DNA from: UBA168 sp011055275 | GTDB taxonomy: Archaea; Thermoproteota; Thermoprotei_A; Marsarchaeales; UBA168 | Length of the DNA: 64,000 bases | Reading direction: 5' to 3' (one strand) | Assembly (NCBI GenBank): GCA_046635845.1 | Contig: JAQQXN010000002.1 | Shown here: in pieces, positions 16,457-24,746 of the stretch | Layout: each line of letters opens with the position of its first letter | Position numbering within the stretch: the first letter of the stretch is position 1 | The notes under the pieces: generated by a model | What the model was told of the DNA's origin: nothing | Database searches by the model: none | What the model saw: only the letters and a program-made list of their open reading frames with translations | Made by a program: the position numbers and the translations under genes

Positions 16457-17683
16457 GTGAAAAGTTCAGTCGTAGTTGGTCTTCAGTGGGGAGACGAAGG
16501 CAAGGGCAAGGTGGTTGATCAGCTAGCACACCGGTATGACGCAATAGTAAGGTTTAACGGTGGAGGTAATGCTGGCCACACCGTCGTAGTGGGTAATGAG
16601 AAAAAGATCTTTCACGTGCTTCCCTCGGCCGCGCTCTGGAAGAAAAAGCTTTACATAGGAGCCGGCGTGGTCGTAGATCCCGAATCGCTGGCTCAGGAAC
16701 TTTCTCAAAACCCTGTAAGCGTCATGGTTGACTATCGGTGTGGTCTCATAACGCCGTTCGAAAAATGGCTCGATAAAAGGCTTGAAGAGCTTCGGGGAGC
16801 TGGCGCCATAGGCACCACGGGGAGGGGTATAGGTCCCGCCTATGCTGATCGCATGTTAAGGGTGTCGCCGCGCGTTATGGACGTTGTTTACGGTAATCGC
16901 CACGACCTTTCGATCATGCGTATGCTGGTCGGGGACGGATGGGACGTGACGAATGAGTGGCTAGATATGAGCCGCAGGGTACTTTCGCCTATAGCTGGCG
17001 ACGTTCCGGAGTCCCTGTCCTCCGTCTACGAGAAAGGTGGGTCGATACTTTTTGAGGGAGCACAGGGCGCATTGCTCGACATAACATACGGAACATATCC
17101 CTACGTTACCTCTTCAAACACGGTTGCGTCCTACGTTGGGGTTGGGGCAGGCTTTCCCGTGAGCAAAATTGACGAGGTAATAGGTGTGGCCAAACTCTAC
17201 GTCACAAGGGTTGGCGCTGGTCCTTTTCCTACAGAGATCACGGGAGGGCTCTCAGAGAGGATGAGAAGCAAGGGCGGAGAATACGGTTCCACAACGGGAA
17301 GGCCCAGAAGGGTGGGTTGGCTGGACCTAGTGGCATTGAAGTACGCCGTATCCCTCAATGAACCAGGCAAGTTAAGGCTCGTGCTCACCAAGGCAGACGT
17401 TCTGACCGGCTTGGGAGACCTTAAAGCTGCTGTAGCCTACAGCGTGGATGGGAAGGAGAGTTCCAACTTCGTTGACGCAATGGTGGGCAAAAGCGTTAAA
17501 CCAGTTTACGAGAGCTTTGATCCGATACCCGAGGTTGATTGGGGGTCTGTTACGAAAGGAGGATGGGACGTGGCGCCAAGGCAGCTACGCAAGTTCGTCG
17601 ATTTCGTTCAGGATTACCTTAAGGTTGAAGTAGCGGAAGTTTCGGTCGGTCCACAGAGAGGGATGAACGTTGAGCTCAGGTGA
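16457..17683 (+). CDS. purA: Adenylosuccinate synthetase
   Basis: Condenses IMP with aspartate using GTP. The 408-aa protein begins VVVGLQWGDEGKGKVVDQLA (P-loop variant GDEGKGK), followed by FNGGGNAGHTVVV with the catalytic His, GTTGRGIGPAYADR, GAQGALLDITYGTYPYVTSS and TGRPRRVGWLDLVALKYA. It starts with GTG in a leaderless context. It overlaps purB by 14 nt, so the two steps from IMP to AMP are encoded together. Confidence 0.97.
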   Translation: MKSSVVVGLQWGDEGKGKVVDQLAHRYDAIVRFNGGGNAGHTVVVGNEKKIFHVLPSAALWKKKLYIGAGVVVDPESLAQELSQNPVSVMVDYRCGLITPFEKWLDKRLEELRGAGAIGTTGRGIGPAYADRMLRVSPRVMDVVYGNRHDLSIMRMLVGDGWDVTNEWLDMSRRVLSPIAGDVPESLSSVYEKGGSILFEGAQGALLDITYGTYPYVTSSNTVASYVGVGAGFPVSKIDEVIGVAKLYVTRVGAGPFPTEITGGLSERMRSKGGEYGSTTGRPRRVGWLDLVALKYAVSLNEPGKLRLVLTKADVLTGLGDLKAAVAYSVDGKESSNFVDAMVGKSVKPVYESFDPIPEVDWGSVTKGGWDVAPRQLRKFVDFVQDYLKVEVAEVSVGPQRGMNVELR

Positions 17684-18992
17684 CGCCCTTTCTCCGGTTG
17701 ATGGCAGGTATCGGGACGAGGTCGCTCCACTCAGGGAGCTCTTCTCCGAAAGGTCGCTTTTTCTTGAAAGGGCGCGCGTTGAGCTATTGTACCTCAGGAA
17801 CTTGGTTATGAGCGGAGCATTGGGGCTGCAGCCCCAGGAGTTTGACCCGGAGGGTCTCATTAATAGCTTTCCCGATGAATGGTACGCGCAGGTTAAGGCC
17901 TTAGAGGAAAAACTGGGCCATGACGTGAAGGCCCTGGAGGTTTGGCTACGTGGTTTTCTCGAGAAGCGTGGTTACCAGCGCCTTGCACCGCTTGTTCATA
18001 TAGGTCTAACCAGCGACGACACGAATAATTTGGCTTATGGTCTTCTTTTGAAAAAAGCTCTAGACGAGATGATTGCGCAATATGAAAGGCTTCTCGCCGA
18101 ACTCCGCGCTCTAGCTGAAAGGCATGGTAAGGACGTCATGCTGGCTAGAACGCATGGAGTTCCTGCCGTGCCCACGACCTTTGGCAAGGAGATGGGCGTC
18201 TTTGCCTGGAGGTTAAACGAGAGGATTGAAGCATTGAAGGCGATAAAGCCTTACGGGAAGCTTGGAGGCGCCGTTGGAAACCACAACGCTCTGTGCTTCT
18301 TGAATGGGGATTTTGATTGGCTGGATTTCTCCGCGAAGTTCGTATCGTCTCTAGGGTTGAGATATGCACCTCTTACCAAGCAGGTGGTGCCACATGAGGC
18401 AACTTCCGATGCGTTGCATCAGATAATGTTGATAAACCAAATAATGGCTGAGCTGAGCCGGGACCTTTGGACATATAATATGTTGGGGCTAATATCTTTC
18501 ATGAGAAAAGGTGTTAGCAGCTCGACCATGCCGCACAAGGTAAACCCCGTTGACCTTGAGGATGCTGAGGGGCAGTGTGATATATCTAACTCGCTACTTT
18601 CCCTTCTGGCCTATAGGTTAGTGAGTACAAGGCTCCAGAGAGACTTGTCGGATTCGCCCATAAGGCGTATGATGGGACAGGCACTGGCGCATTCGTATAT
18701 AGCATGCGGCAGAGTGATCAGGGCTCTAGAATACATGAAGGTGAACTCAGAAGTAATGCTGAGCGAGGTGCGGGCGCACCCCGAGGTTCTATCGGAAGCC
18801 GTACAGGTAAGCCTGAGGGCAAGCGGGGACCCTTTGGGATATGAGGAAGTGCACGGTAACATATCAAACATGGAAGAGTTGAAGAAGAAAGTGAGAGGAG
18901 ATCTGGGCAGGCGCCTGATGAATTTGACGCCCGAGAAATATGTCGGGATGGCTGAGAGGCTTGCCAAGCTGGCATCAGAAAAAAGCTCCTAG
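17670..18992 (+). CDS. purB: Adenylosuccinate lyase
   Basis: Fumarase-superfamily enzyme releasing fumarate from adenylosuccinate and SAICAR. At 440 aa it has LSPVDGRYRDEVAPLRELFS near the N-terminus, TSDDTNNLAYGLLL, ARTHGVPAVPTTFGKEMGVF and the signature SSTMPHKVNPVDLEDAEG with the catalytic Ser loop. The TTG start at 17670 lies inside the end of purA. Confidence 0.97.
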   Translation: MSSGDALSPVDGRYRDEVAPLRELFSERSLFLERARVELLYLRNLVMSGALGLQPQEFDPEGLINSFPDEWYAQVKALEEKLGHDVKALEVWLRGFLEKRGYQRLAPLVHIGLTSDDTNNLAYGLLLKKALDEMIAQYERLLAELRALAERHGKDVMLARTHGVPAVPTTFGKEMGVFAWRLNERIEALKAIKPYGKLGGAVGNHNALCFLNGDFDWLDFSAKFVSSLGLRYAPLTKQVVPHEATSDALHQIMLINQIMAELSRDLWTYNMLGLISFMRKGVSSSTMPHKVNPVDLEDAEGQCDISNSLLSLLAYRLVSTRLQRDLSDSPIRRMMGQALAHSYIACGRVIRALEYMKVNSEVMLSEVRAHPEVLSEAVQVSLRASGDPLGYEEVHGNISNMEELKKKVRGDLGRRLMNLTPEKYVGMAERLAKLASEKSS

Positions 18993-18998
18993 TTGCAA

Positions 18999-19007
18999 GC
19001 TTAAATG
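18999..19007 (+). promoter_or_regulatory. TATA box of pcc1
   Basis: GCTTAAATG is centred about 26 nt upstream of ATG 19029; it selects that ATG over the earlier in-frame start at 19005. Confidence 0.55.
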
Positions 19008-19028
19008 CGATTCCATGGGGCTTTGATC

Positions 19029-19277
19029 ATGGAGATAGAAATCGACTTTGACTTCGAGAGCGAGAAATTGGCGCAGGCCGTATGCGTTGCGACGTCTCCC
19101 GATAATGTCAGCGTCCCAAAAGATCAAACCATCGAAGAATCGGTGAACGGAAGGACCCTCAAAGTGAGAGTGAGCGGTGAAGAAAGCGAATCGTTTCTTT
19201 ATACAATCGAGGATGTCTTCGATAAAGTAGCCCTTTGCGAGAAGTGCGTGCTCTGCCTTCAGCCCTCCCGGAATTGA
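19029..19277 (+). CDS. pcc1: KEOPS complex subunit Pcc1
   Basis: Small dimerisation subunit (82 aa) that helps KEOPS bind tRNA. The sequence IEIDFDFESEKLAQAVCVAT then SPDN, then LKVRVSGEESESFLYTIEDV fits the CTAG/Pcc1 fold (beta-alpha-beta, 'PDN' turn, 'S…T..D' helix). The C-terminus has an unusual cysteine cluster (CEKCVLCLQ). It is the third KEOPS gene in the window and precedes rps3ae, a common archaeal pairing. ATG 19029 is favoured by the TATA box. Confidence 0.82.
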   Translation: MEIEIDFDFESEKLAQAVCVATSPDNVSVPKDQTIEESVNGRTLKVRVSGEESESFLYTIEDVFDKVALCEKCVLCLQPSRN

Positions 19278-19318
19278 GGCGCATTGCTTATTAAGGTACG
19301 GCCTTATTTGAGCGGAAG

Positions 19319-19930
19319 TTGTCTCAGGTAAAAGTTAAGGAAAAACACTGGTACAGCATATATGCGCCCCCCACGCTGGGAAACAAGGAGATAGGAAAAG
19401 CGCTTGCCGTTTCTCCGGAGGACCTCATGAACCGCACGGTAGAGGTAACACTTTATGAGCTGACGGGCGACATAGAGCAGGCGCACGTCCACATAAAGCT
19501 TCAGGTTAAGAGGGTTCAGGGTGGGGTTGGATATACCGAGTTCAAGGGTCACCACTTCTCCAGAGATTACCTTGGCGGCAGGATCAGGCGTAGGTACAGC
19601 AAGGTTGAGGCCATATTCGACGTTTCTACGAAAGATGGTGCGTCTATGCAGCTCCAGGCAGTCGCTATAACAGCAACTCCTGCCTCTAGGGCACAGCGTC
19701 ATGACATAAGGATGAAGATGATCAAGACCGCGCAAGAAGCGGCTGCGAGCGCCAACTTCTACGACTTCGTGCAAGATATGCTGACGGGAAAGCTGGCACA
19801 GCTCATGCAGAAAGACGCGAAAAAGGTCTTTCCAATAGCATTCTTAGATGTTGCTAAATCAAAGGTGAAGGCCATGGGTGAAAAACCCGTTGAGGCCGCG
19901 CCCGCTGCTTCAGAACAAGTTCAGAGTTAA
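19319..19930 (+). CDS. rps3ae: Ribosomal protein S3ae (S1e)
   Basis: A 203-aa small-subunit protein. Characteristic segments: KHWYSIYAPPTLGNKEIGKA, KGHHFSRDYLGGRIRRRYSK, ATPASRAQRHDIRMKMIKTA and KVFPIAFLDVAKSKVKAM. It starts at TTG 19319; a TATA-like GCTTATTAAG is centred about 29 nt upstream. The C-terminal Ala/Pro/Glu tail is low complexity. Confidence 0.96.
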   Translation: MSQVKVKEKHWYSIYAPPTLGNKEIGKALAVSPEDLMNRTVEVTLYELTGDIEQAHVHIKLQVKRVQGGVGYTEFKGHHFSRDYLGGRIRRRYSKVEAIFDVSTKDGASMQLQAVAITATPASRAQRHDIRMKMIKTAQEAAASANFYDFVQDMLTGKLAQLMQKDAKKVFPIAFLDVAKSKVKAMGEKPVEAAPAASEQVQS

Positions 19931-19934
19931 TGGC

Positions 19935-21017
19935 GTGCCCGTTGATTGGGAGCCGATACGTGGGCTAACCTCAATCGGGGCTTCACTTGGAAGCAAGGGT
20001 TCGAAAGTACTTGTCACGGGTAGCAGGGTAACTGCTGACCTCGTGCTTGCGGGTTCTTTGGTGGCCGGCTCATATCCGTTTTATTGGAATGTGGATTCTC
20101 CGGAGCTAGCATCATTTACCTGCAAGCTTATGGGATTTGACTCTTGCGCGTTTTGCTCAAGTAACTCAATTGATGTGATGGTTAGCGGGAAGGCTCCTGG
20201 GCCGTCGTTCTTTGGTTCCTTGAAGGAAGCTGATCTTTCATCGCTTGACTGGAGGGAGGTTTCCCAGGTAGGTGAGATAAGCGCTGACCTCAAGCCCTAT
20301 CTCGACGCGTTTAGGGACGCCTTTCAGGGCATAACCCTCATGGGAATCGAAAAGAGCATCCTTGTTGAAGCTAACAACGATCAGACGAAGCTTATCGCGG
20401 AGGCCTTTGAAGAGCTCGGAGGAAGGATGCCAGCGGTGCTGATAAAGTCGAGCTATAAGGCCGACCTTACTTACCGTGATCGCTATGTTTGGCCCTTTAG
20501 CGAAGAAGACCTGTGGTCTCGGGCGGTCTCTTTGGCGCTGCAGCTAGGAGGTAAGCTAGCAGTTCCCCTTGACGCGCCAAGCGTGCTGGAAGAGGTGATG
20601 GACAGGAACGGCGAAAAACTCGTAAGAGTTGGAATAACTGAGTACGATTTGTCCTCGTCTGATAACGGCTTTGACATAGGAGTGAGCTCTCATGGTTACT
20701 GGGTCAGACCGAAGCTGCATAGGTGGAAGGACGCAGCAGTAGCCTCGGTAGCATACGCGATCCCCATGAAGCACCCAATTTCCTTGCCTCCCTCTTATTC
20801 AGTTGAGGTTAACGGAACACCTAACATGGCTGCTCTGGGTTGGACTTTGCATGAGGGATGGGGTTGGAAGGCCGGTGTCGGCGATGTTGATGGTCATCGG
20901 GTGACCGTGGTTCAGGAAGTGGGAAAGGTAATAGTGAGGGCTGAGGGAAGAGATGTAGCCCAAGCTAGGGAGATCGACGAGAAGGTCGCCAAGATCATTG
21001 GTGGTCATTCGCCTTGA
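19935..21017 (+). CDS. Uncharacterised archaeal protein downstream of S3ae
   Basis: About 360 aa without a family I can name. The N-terminal third alternates hydrophobic strands and Gly/Ser turns (KVLVTGSRVTADLVLAGSLV), has two Cys in DSCAFCSSNS, and the middle has ILVEANNDQTKLIAEAFEEL. In other archaea a RecJ-like DHH protein sits beside S15, Pcc1 and S3ae, so this could be a highly diverged relative, but no DHH motif is visible. The start is uncertain: GTG 19935 avoids overlap, while GTG 19878 has AGGTGA upstream but overlaps rps3ae by 53 nt. Coupled to the next gene (TTGA). Confidence 0.7.
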   Translation: MPVDWEPIRGLTSIGASLGSKGSKVLVTGSRVTADLVLAGSLVAGSYPFYWNVDSPELASFTCKLMGFDSCAFCSSNSIDVMVSGKAPGPSFFGSLKEADLSSLDWREVSQVGEISADLKPYLDAFRDAFQGITLMGIEKSILVEANNDQTKLIAEAFEELGGRMPAVLIKSSYKADLTYRDRYVWPFSEEDLWSRAVSLALQLGGKLAVPLDAPSVLEEVMDRNGEKLVRVGITEYDLSSSDNGFDIGVSSHGYWVRPKLHRWKDAAVASVAYAIPMKHPISLPPSYSVEVNGTPNMAALGWTLHEGWGWKAGVGDVDGHRVTVVQEVGKVIVRAEGRDVAQAREIDEKVAKIIGGHSP

Positions 21018-22033
21018 AGGCTGGAGTACTGGCAGGAGGCATGGGGAAGAGGCTTAGACCGTTGACCGACGTGGTTCCCAAGCCGCTAGTGTTCGTAGGA
21101 GGAGCGGTTATGATAGATCACTGCATGAGCGCTCTGAGAGCCGTAGGCATATCAGACGTGGTCGTTGTGGTATCGCCTTACACCGAAAGCGCGGTGAGGC
21201 AGCACCTAGCTGAAGAGGGAATTGAGGTAAGGTTCGCAAGGCAAGACGCGCCGCTTGGTACAGGGGACGCCGTATCAAAGCTTTATCCTTCAAACGATGA
21301 TGTTTTGATAATCTCATCTGACGTGACTGTTGAGCCGCGTTCTTTGAGCGCTCTCATAGAGTATCACAAGAGGTTCAGGCCAGTCGCAACAATATTGGGC
21401 ATCAGGGTACGTGATCCTCGGCGTTATGGCGCCCTATTGATCGAAGGAGAAAGGCTGAAGGGAATCGTTGAGAAGCCGCTAGTTCCCGTAAGTAACGTGA
21501 TAAATTCTGGTATCTACGTCATTTCGGAGGAGGGCCTAAAGGCTACGAAGGACCTGCCGACCAGCCCGAGGGGTGAGAAGGAGATCACAGACGCTTTCAA
21601 CTTAATGGTAAACCAGGGAAAGGAAGTGCGCGTGATAACGGATGAGGGGTCATGGTGGCATGATGTAGGGGACTTCGTTTCGCTTATTCGTGCTAATGAG
21701 TTTTATCTTGAGAGAGGCACAGGAGCGTCTTACGTTGGCTTTGGAGAAAAGAGGGTCACGGAGGAGGGTGGCGTGATAATCGGCCCCAGTTACGCGCCAG
21801 CTGGAGCAAAGATAAGGGGTTCGGTAGGTCCTTATACCTCGGTCGACGGCGGCTCGATAGTGGAGAGAGGGGCTTCTGTTGATCACTCGATATTAATGAA
21901 GGGTTCTCGCGTTTTCTCGGGTCGCCGTCTATCTTACTCCGTACTGGCGCCCGGCGCGGTTGCCTCCAGAGATGTCTTTGGCAGCGAAGACGCCCCGTTG
22001 CTCATACCAGCTGGCGGTAACACTGCCGCTTGA
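21014..22033 (+). CDS. Sugar-phosphate nucleotidylyltransferase
   Basis: NTP-transferase that activates a sugar phosphate (glucose-1-P, mannose-1-P or GlcNAc-1-P class). The 339-aa protein begins GVLAGGMGKRLRPLTDVVPK, the nucleotide-binding signature with catalytic Arg/Lys, followed by PLGTGDAVSKL and VINSGIYVISEEGL. After residue 240 there is a left-handed beta-helix-like tail (IIGPSYAPAGAKIRGSVGPY). It starts at TTG overlapping the upstream stop. Substrate cannot be fixed from sequence alone. Confidence 0.9.
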   Translation: MKAGVLAGGMGKRLRPLTDVVPKPLVFVGGAVMIDHCMSALRAVGISDVVVVVSPYTESAVRQHLAEEGIEVRFARQDAPLGTGDAVSKLYPSNDDVLIISSDVTVEPRSLSALIEYHKRFRPVATILGIRVRDPRRYGALLIEGERLKGIVEKPLVPVSNVINSGIYVISEEGLKATKDLPTSPRGEKEITDAFNLMVNQGKEVRVITDEGSWWHDVGDFVSLIRANEFYLERGTGASYVGFGEKRVTEEGGVIIGPSYAPAGAKIRGSVGPYTSVDGGSIVERGASVDHSILMKGSRVFSGRRLSYSVLAPGAVASRDVFGSEDAPLLIPAGGNTAA

Positions 22034-22095
22034 GTACCTGCTTATCACTTGATGTGCGATATACGTGGGTTGTCCCATATATGGGCACTTCTAGG

Positions 22096-22171
22096 CTTGC
22101 TAGTACCTTGCCTTTACTTCCGAAAAGCGCGGGAAGCGGTAGCGATAGAGCTGCTCTAGGTACTGGGCAAG
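22096..22171 (+). ncRNA. Predicted three-way-junction RNA upstream of the ECF S component
   Basis: Complementary arms enclose two hairpins. P1: CTTGC (22096-22100) with GCAAG (22167-22171) and, after a small internal loop, AGTACCT (22102-22108) with AGGTACT (22158-22164). P2: CTTCC (22117-22121) with GGAAG (22132-22136). P3: GTAGC (22139-22143) with GCTGC (22150-22154) around GATAGA. This could be a small RNA or an aptamer; it matches no riboswitch I know. A TATA-like GTTAAATAG further downstream suggests the S component also has its own start site. Confidence 0.4.
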
Positions 22172-22226
22172 CTCTGACCTTTTACCTCGCGATAAGGTTA
22201 AATAGCCTGCTGACCTTTTACTCGAA

Positions 22227-22994
22227 GTGTCATCAACCGCGGTTTGGAATGGCATACACTTCGACATGAACACGGTAATACCGTGGTGGGTCATAGGCGT
22301 TTACGTTTTGATCATTGTTTTTCTTCTTCTCTATGGCTGGCGCAAACACCTTTTGTCCTCTTACAGGACCGTTGATTACGTTTACATGGGCTTACTAGCA
22401 GCGCTGCTCGTGATTTGGAACTTCTTCATATCCCCCTTGATACCTAAGGTATCGGCGGTTACTTCGTGGTTTTACTACCCCTTAATAGGTGAGGTAATAA
22501 TACTGTTGCTGGCGGCTTCCCTGATAGGAAAACCAGGAACCGTTATGGTTACCATGTTCATATATACACTTCTTTCTGATATATTCCACTATGGGTTTGG
22601 AGGTGAGCCGTTCTGGTTCATATACGAGATAATCGCTTACGCCGCAATGTTTGACCTATATCTCCTTCTGAGGGGAAAGTACTTCGGGACGAACAACCAA
22701 GCCCTCGGCAAAAAAGAGGTTAAAACCGAGCAAGGAGAGATTAGAACCGAAGAGAGAGTGATAACGATACCGGGCCTTTTTGTGGTGGATTCCGTCATAG
22801 GAGGTATCATAGTCGCCATAGCTTACCCGCTTTTCTATCATGGCTTCTTTGCGACGTTTGTCGAGGGATACAGCTACACAACGAACTACGTGCTGACCAA
22901 TACCCTGGTGAGCCTAGCTGGCGGCGTTATAATGGGGCTGATCGCAGCGCCCTTCGTAGTGTACATAAGAAAGGTAATAACCGGAGTATACTGA
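22227..22994 (+). CDS. Probable ECF transporter S component (integral membrane)
   Basis: About 255 aa with six hydrophobic segments (for example VIGVYVLIIVFLLLYGW, GEVIILLLAASLIG, FVVDSVIGGIIVAIAYPLFY). A charged cytoplasmic loop (KKEVKTEQGEIRTEERV) lies near residue 165. Size, topology and proximity to ECF ATPase and T genes suggest the substrate-binding S subunit of an energy-coupling-factor vitamin/metal importer. GTG 22227 lies about 27 nt after TATA-like GTTAAATAG; ATG 22266 is the alternative and starts just before the first membrane helix. Specificity is unknown. Confidence 0.6.
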   Translation: MSSTAVWNGIHFDMNTVIPWWVIGVYVLIIVFLLLYGWRKHLLSSYRTVDYVYMGLLAALLVIWNFFISPLIPKVSAVTSWFYYPLIGEVIILLLAASLIGKPGTVMVTMFIYTLLSDIFHYGFGGEPFWFIYEIIAYAAMFDLYLLLRGKYFGTNNQALGKKEVKTEQGEIRTEERVITIPGLFVVDSVIGGIIVAIAYPLFYHGFFATFVEGYSYTTNYVLTNTLVSLAGGVIMGLIAAPFVVYIRKVITGVY

Positions 22995-22999
22995 TTTTT

Positions 23000-23425
23000 T
23001 TAACTTGGTTGCCAGTTCTGAGGTAGGATACCCTCTCTCTTGTAGTATTTCATCAAGCGTCTTATCTTAGAATCTGTCCTAACCAATCCCTTCTTGGAGT
23101 CGTTGTCCTTAGGATGTTGTTCAAGGTGGTTTTGAATCCTTTGCTTCTTGCTAATAAGGTTTGCGAGGTCTTCTGGCACGACCTCCTTTTCCCCCTCCTC
23201 TTTAAGGGCTCCTGTTAGTGATTTCCCGAGTATCCTCTTCACGGAGGGAATTCCCTCTTCGTCGCGCAACTTCTGCCCAATGAGCGCCTTGCTTAATCCC
23301 TGCTTACGCATAGAAACGATCTTTTCCTTGAGCTCTTCCGGTGTCACCGGGTTTCCTTCCACTAGCTGGAGCTGTCCCAGTGGCCTCTTAGATTGGGATT
23401 TTCCTTTTCTATGGTTCTTTTTCAA
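23000..23425 (-). CDS. rps15: Ribosomal protein S15 (S13e type)
   Basis: A 141-aa archaeal/eukaryotic S15 with the N-terminal extension before the S15 four-helix core. Hallmarks: RKGKSQSKRPLGQ at the start, RKQGLSKALIGQKLRDEEGI in the extension, and KGLVRTDSKIRRLMKYYKRE in the core. It starts at TTG 23425, 26 nt from a TATA centre (CTTTTAAC on the top strand, 23449-23456). It is divergent from the RecJ/Cdc45-like gene; S15 next to a RecJ-like gene is a conserved archaeal neighbourhood. A T-rich run lies between its 3' end and the S-component gene. Confidence 0.94.
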   Translation of the reverse strand: MKKNHRKGKSQSKRPLGQLQLVEGNPVTPEELKEKIVSMRKQGLSKALIGQKLRDEEGIPSVKRILGKSLTGALKEEGEKEVVPEDLANLISKKQRIQNHLEQHPKDNDSKKGLVRTDSKIRRLMKYYKREGILPQNWQPS

Positions 23426-23497
23426 TGTGCATGTTTCTAAGCAGTTCTCTTTTAACCCTTTCGTTCTCCTGATTATGCTGCCCTTTGAAAGGCCAAT

Positions 23498-23507
23498 CTT
23501 TTAAATC
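23498..23507 (+). promoter_or_regulatory. TATA box for the RecJ/Cdc45-like gene
   Basis: CTTTTAAATC is centred about 24 nt upstream of TTG 23527 and lies inside the longer frame beginning at 23485, arguing for the shorter protein. Confidence 0.5.
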
Positions 23508-23526
23508 AAAACCAGTTGTTAGCGGA

Positions 23527-24567
23527 TTGCAGGAGCTACTCGATGCCGTTGACGAAGCCAAGAGCGTTAAGGTGATATCGGGACGCTCACTGGATGCGGT
23601 CATCGCCTCAGCTATCGTATTTGATTACTTGGCTTCTAGCGGGCTTATCGCTTCTATGCAGGTAATGGATGGCATGCCCGGCGCGGACAACGATGCGGAC
23701 CTCATGGTTTACGTGGGCACGGGATATCCTTCGGTAGGGATCAAGGGAAAAGCGATTTTCATAGACTATGCGCTTAAGGGATCGCTTCCAGATGCATATA
23801 TTCAAGTTGATGGTAGCATTTCTCGCGCGATTTTCCAAGGTATTGGCTACGGGATAAGAGAGGTTGCCGAGGTAGGCGAGCTTGATCCATTTTTAACAAT
23901 ACCTCGTGTTGCTCTACCCGACGAGCTGTTCGCTGTCGATGCTTACACGCTCTCTTGTCCTCCCTTACCTGGTGTAATCAACGCAAAGGAACAGCTCATA
24001 GATAAGTCATCAAACAGGGAACTGTTGATGCAAGCCATTGAGGAGCTGGTTCACGAGATGGGCTTTTCGTTGGAGTTTTCTTCGGGTGCCGGCAGAAAGG
24101 TGTTTTCTGAGGCTAACGTGGTAACGCGGGAGCTGTTCAAGAAACAGGGTGAATCGGCCGCGGTGGCATTTCTGGTCGAAAGGGGCGTTCAGCTGAAATA
24201 TGAGCCGGATAACTTACTGCTTGAGACTCTAAAGCAGTTCTTCAATCGCTCGGATAACTGGCTGACAGTGAACGCGAACATAGGAAACCTTTTGCTTTTG
24301 CCCTCAGGGTTACCGCTTACTTATGCGATACCTCCGGCGATTCCCGTAATAGCGTCCTTTGGAGGGTTAAAACTGCCGGTCTTTATCATCGAGCCCATTT
24401 CGGATGATAAGTCGGTGGTTTGGGGAGTGGGGAAGGATTTTGAGCTTGATTTTATGCTCTCGCTGATCAATAAGTACAATGGAGTCGGGCTGGTTTCAGG
24501 AAGGAAGTTTTGGGCGGAATTTCCTCATGGATCCATAGAGATTGCGAACCTTTTAGAAGGGCAATGA
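23527..24567 (+). CDS. Degenerate RecJ/Cdc45-like protein (DHH motifs lost)
   Basis: 346-aa protein. The first strand-loop KVISGRSLDAVIASAIVFDY occupies the place of the RecJ 'SHxDADG' motif I but lacks the acidic metal ligands; YVGTGYPSVGIKGKAIFIDY and YIQVDGSISRAIF follow with a similar spacing to later DHH motifs. Divergent placement from rps15 is where archaeal RecJ/GAN genes often reside. I infer a non-catalytic replication protein comparable to archaeal Cdc45 (RecJdbh) that would bind GINS and MCM; sequence alone cannot prove it. TTG 23527 follows the TATA logic; TTG 23485 is the longer alternative. Coupled (ATGA) to a 34-aa ORF. Confidence 0.6.
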   Translation: MQELLDAVDEAKSVKVISGRSLDAVIASAIVFDYLASSGLIASMQVMDGMPGADNDADLMVYVGTGYPSVGIKGKAIFIDYALKGSLPDAYIQVDGSISRAIFQGIGYGIREVAEVGELDPFLTIPRVALPDELFAVDAYTLSCPPLPGVINAKEQLIDKSSNRELLMQAIEELVHEMGFSLEFSSGAGRKVFSEANVVTRELFKKQGESAAVAFLVERGVQLKYEPDNLLLETLKQFFNRSDNWLTVNANIGNLLLLPSGLPLTYAIPPAIPVIASFGGLKLPVFIIEPISDDKSVVWGVGKDFELDFMLSLINKYNGVGLVSGRKFWAEFPHGSIEIANLLEGQ

Positions 24568-24668
24568 GTAGCCCTTTCTCCATACCTAAGGATCGCTTGC
24601 GGGCCTACGTGAGCTATGCAACAGAGGTCAGATTCCACAATCAAATCTTCGCTGGAGAAAAGCGGTGA
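24564..24668 (+). CDS. Candidate 34-aa protein coupled to the RecJ/Cdc45-like gene
   Basis: ATG 24564 overlaps the upstream stop (ATGA) and the frame runs 34 codons to TGA 24666-24668. The translation begins MSSPFSIPKDRLRAYVSY and ends FAGEKR, with seven Arg/Lys. The overlap style is that of genuine operon members here, but no homologue is recognised and the ORF is too short to be convincing alone. Confidence 0.35.
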   Translation: MSSPFSIPKDRLRAYVSYATEVRFHNQIFAGEKR

Positions 24669-24715
24669 CTAAAAAATAGAGGTATCTCCCCCGGCATAAA
24701 ACGGATTTGCTAACG

Positions 24716-24724
24716 TTTTTAAGG
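24716..24724 (+). promoter_or_regulatory. TATA box of the ECF ATPase gene
   Basis: GTTTTTAAG-type box (…CGTTTTTAAGG) centred about 27 nt upstream of ATG 24747, leaderless spacing. Confidence 0.55.
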
Positions 24725-24746
24725 GATGCTCTAAACAAAGGTAGAC

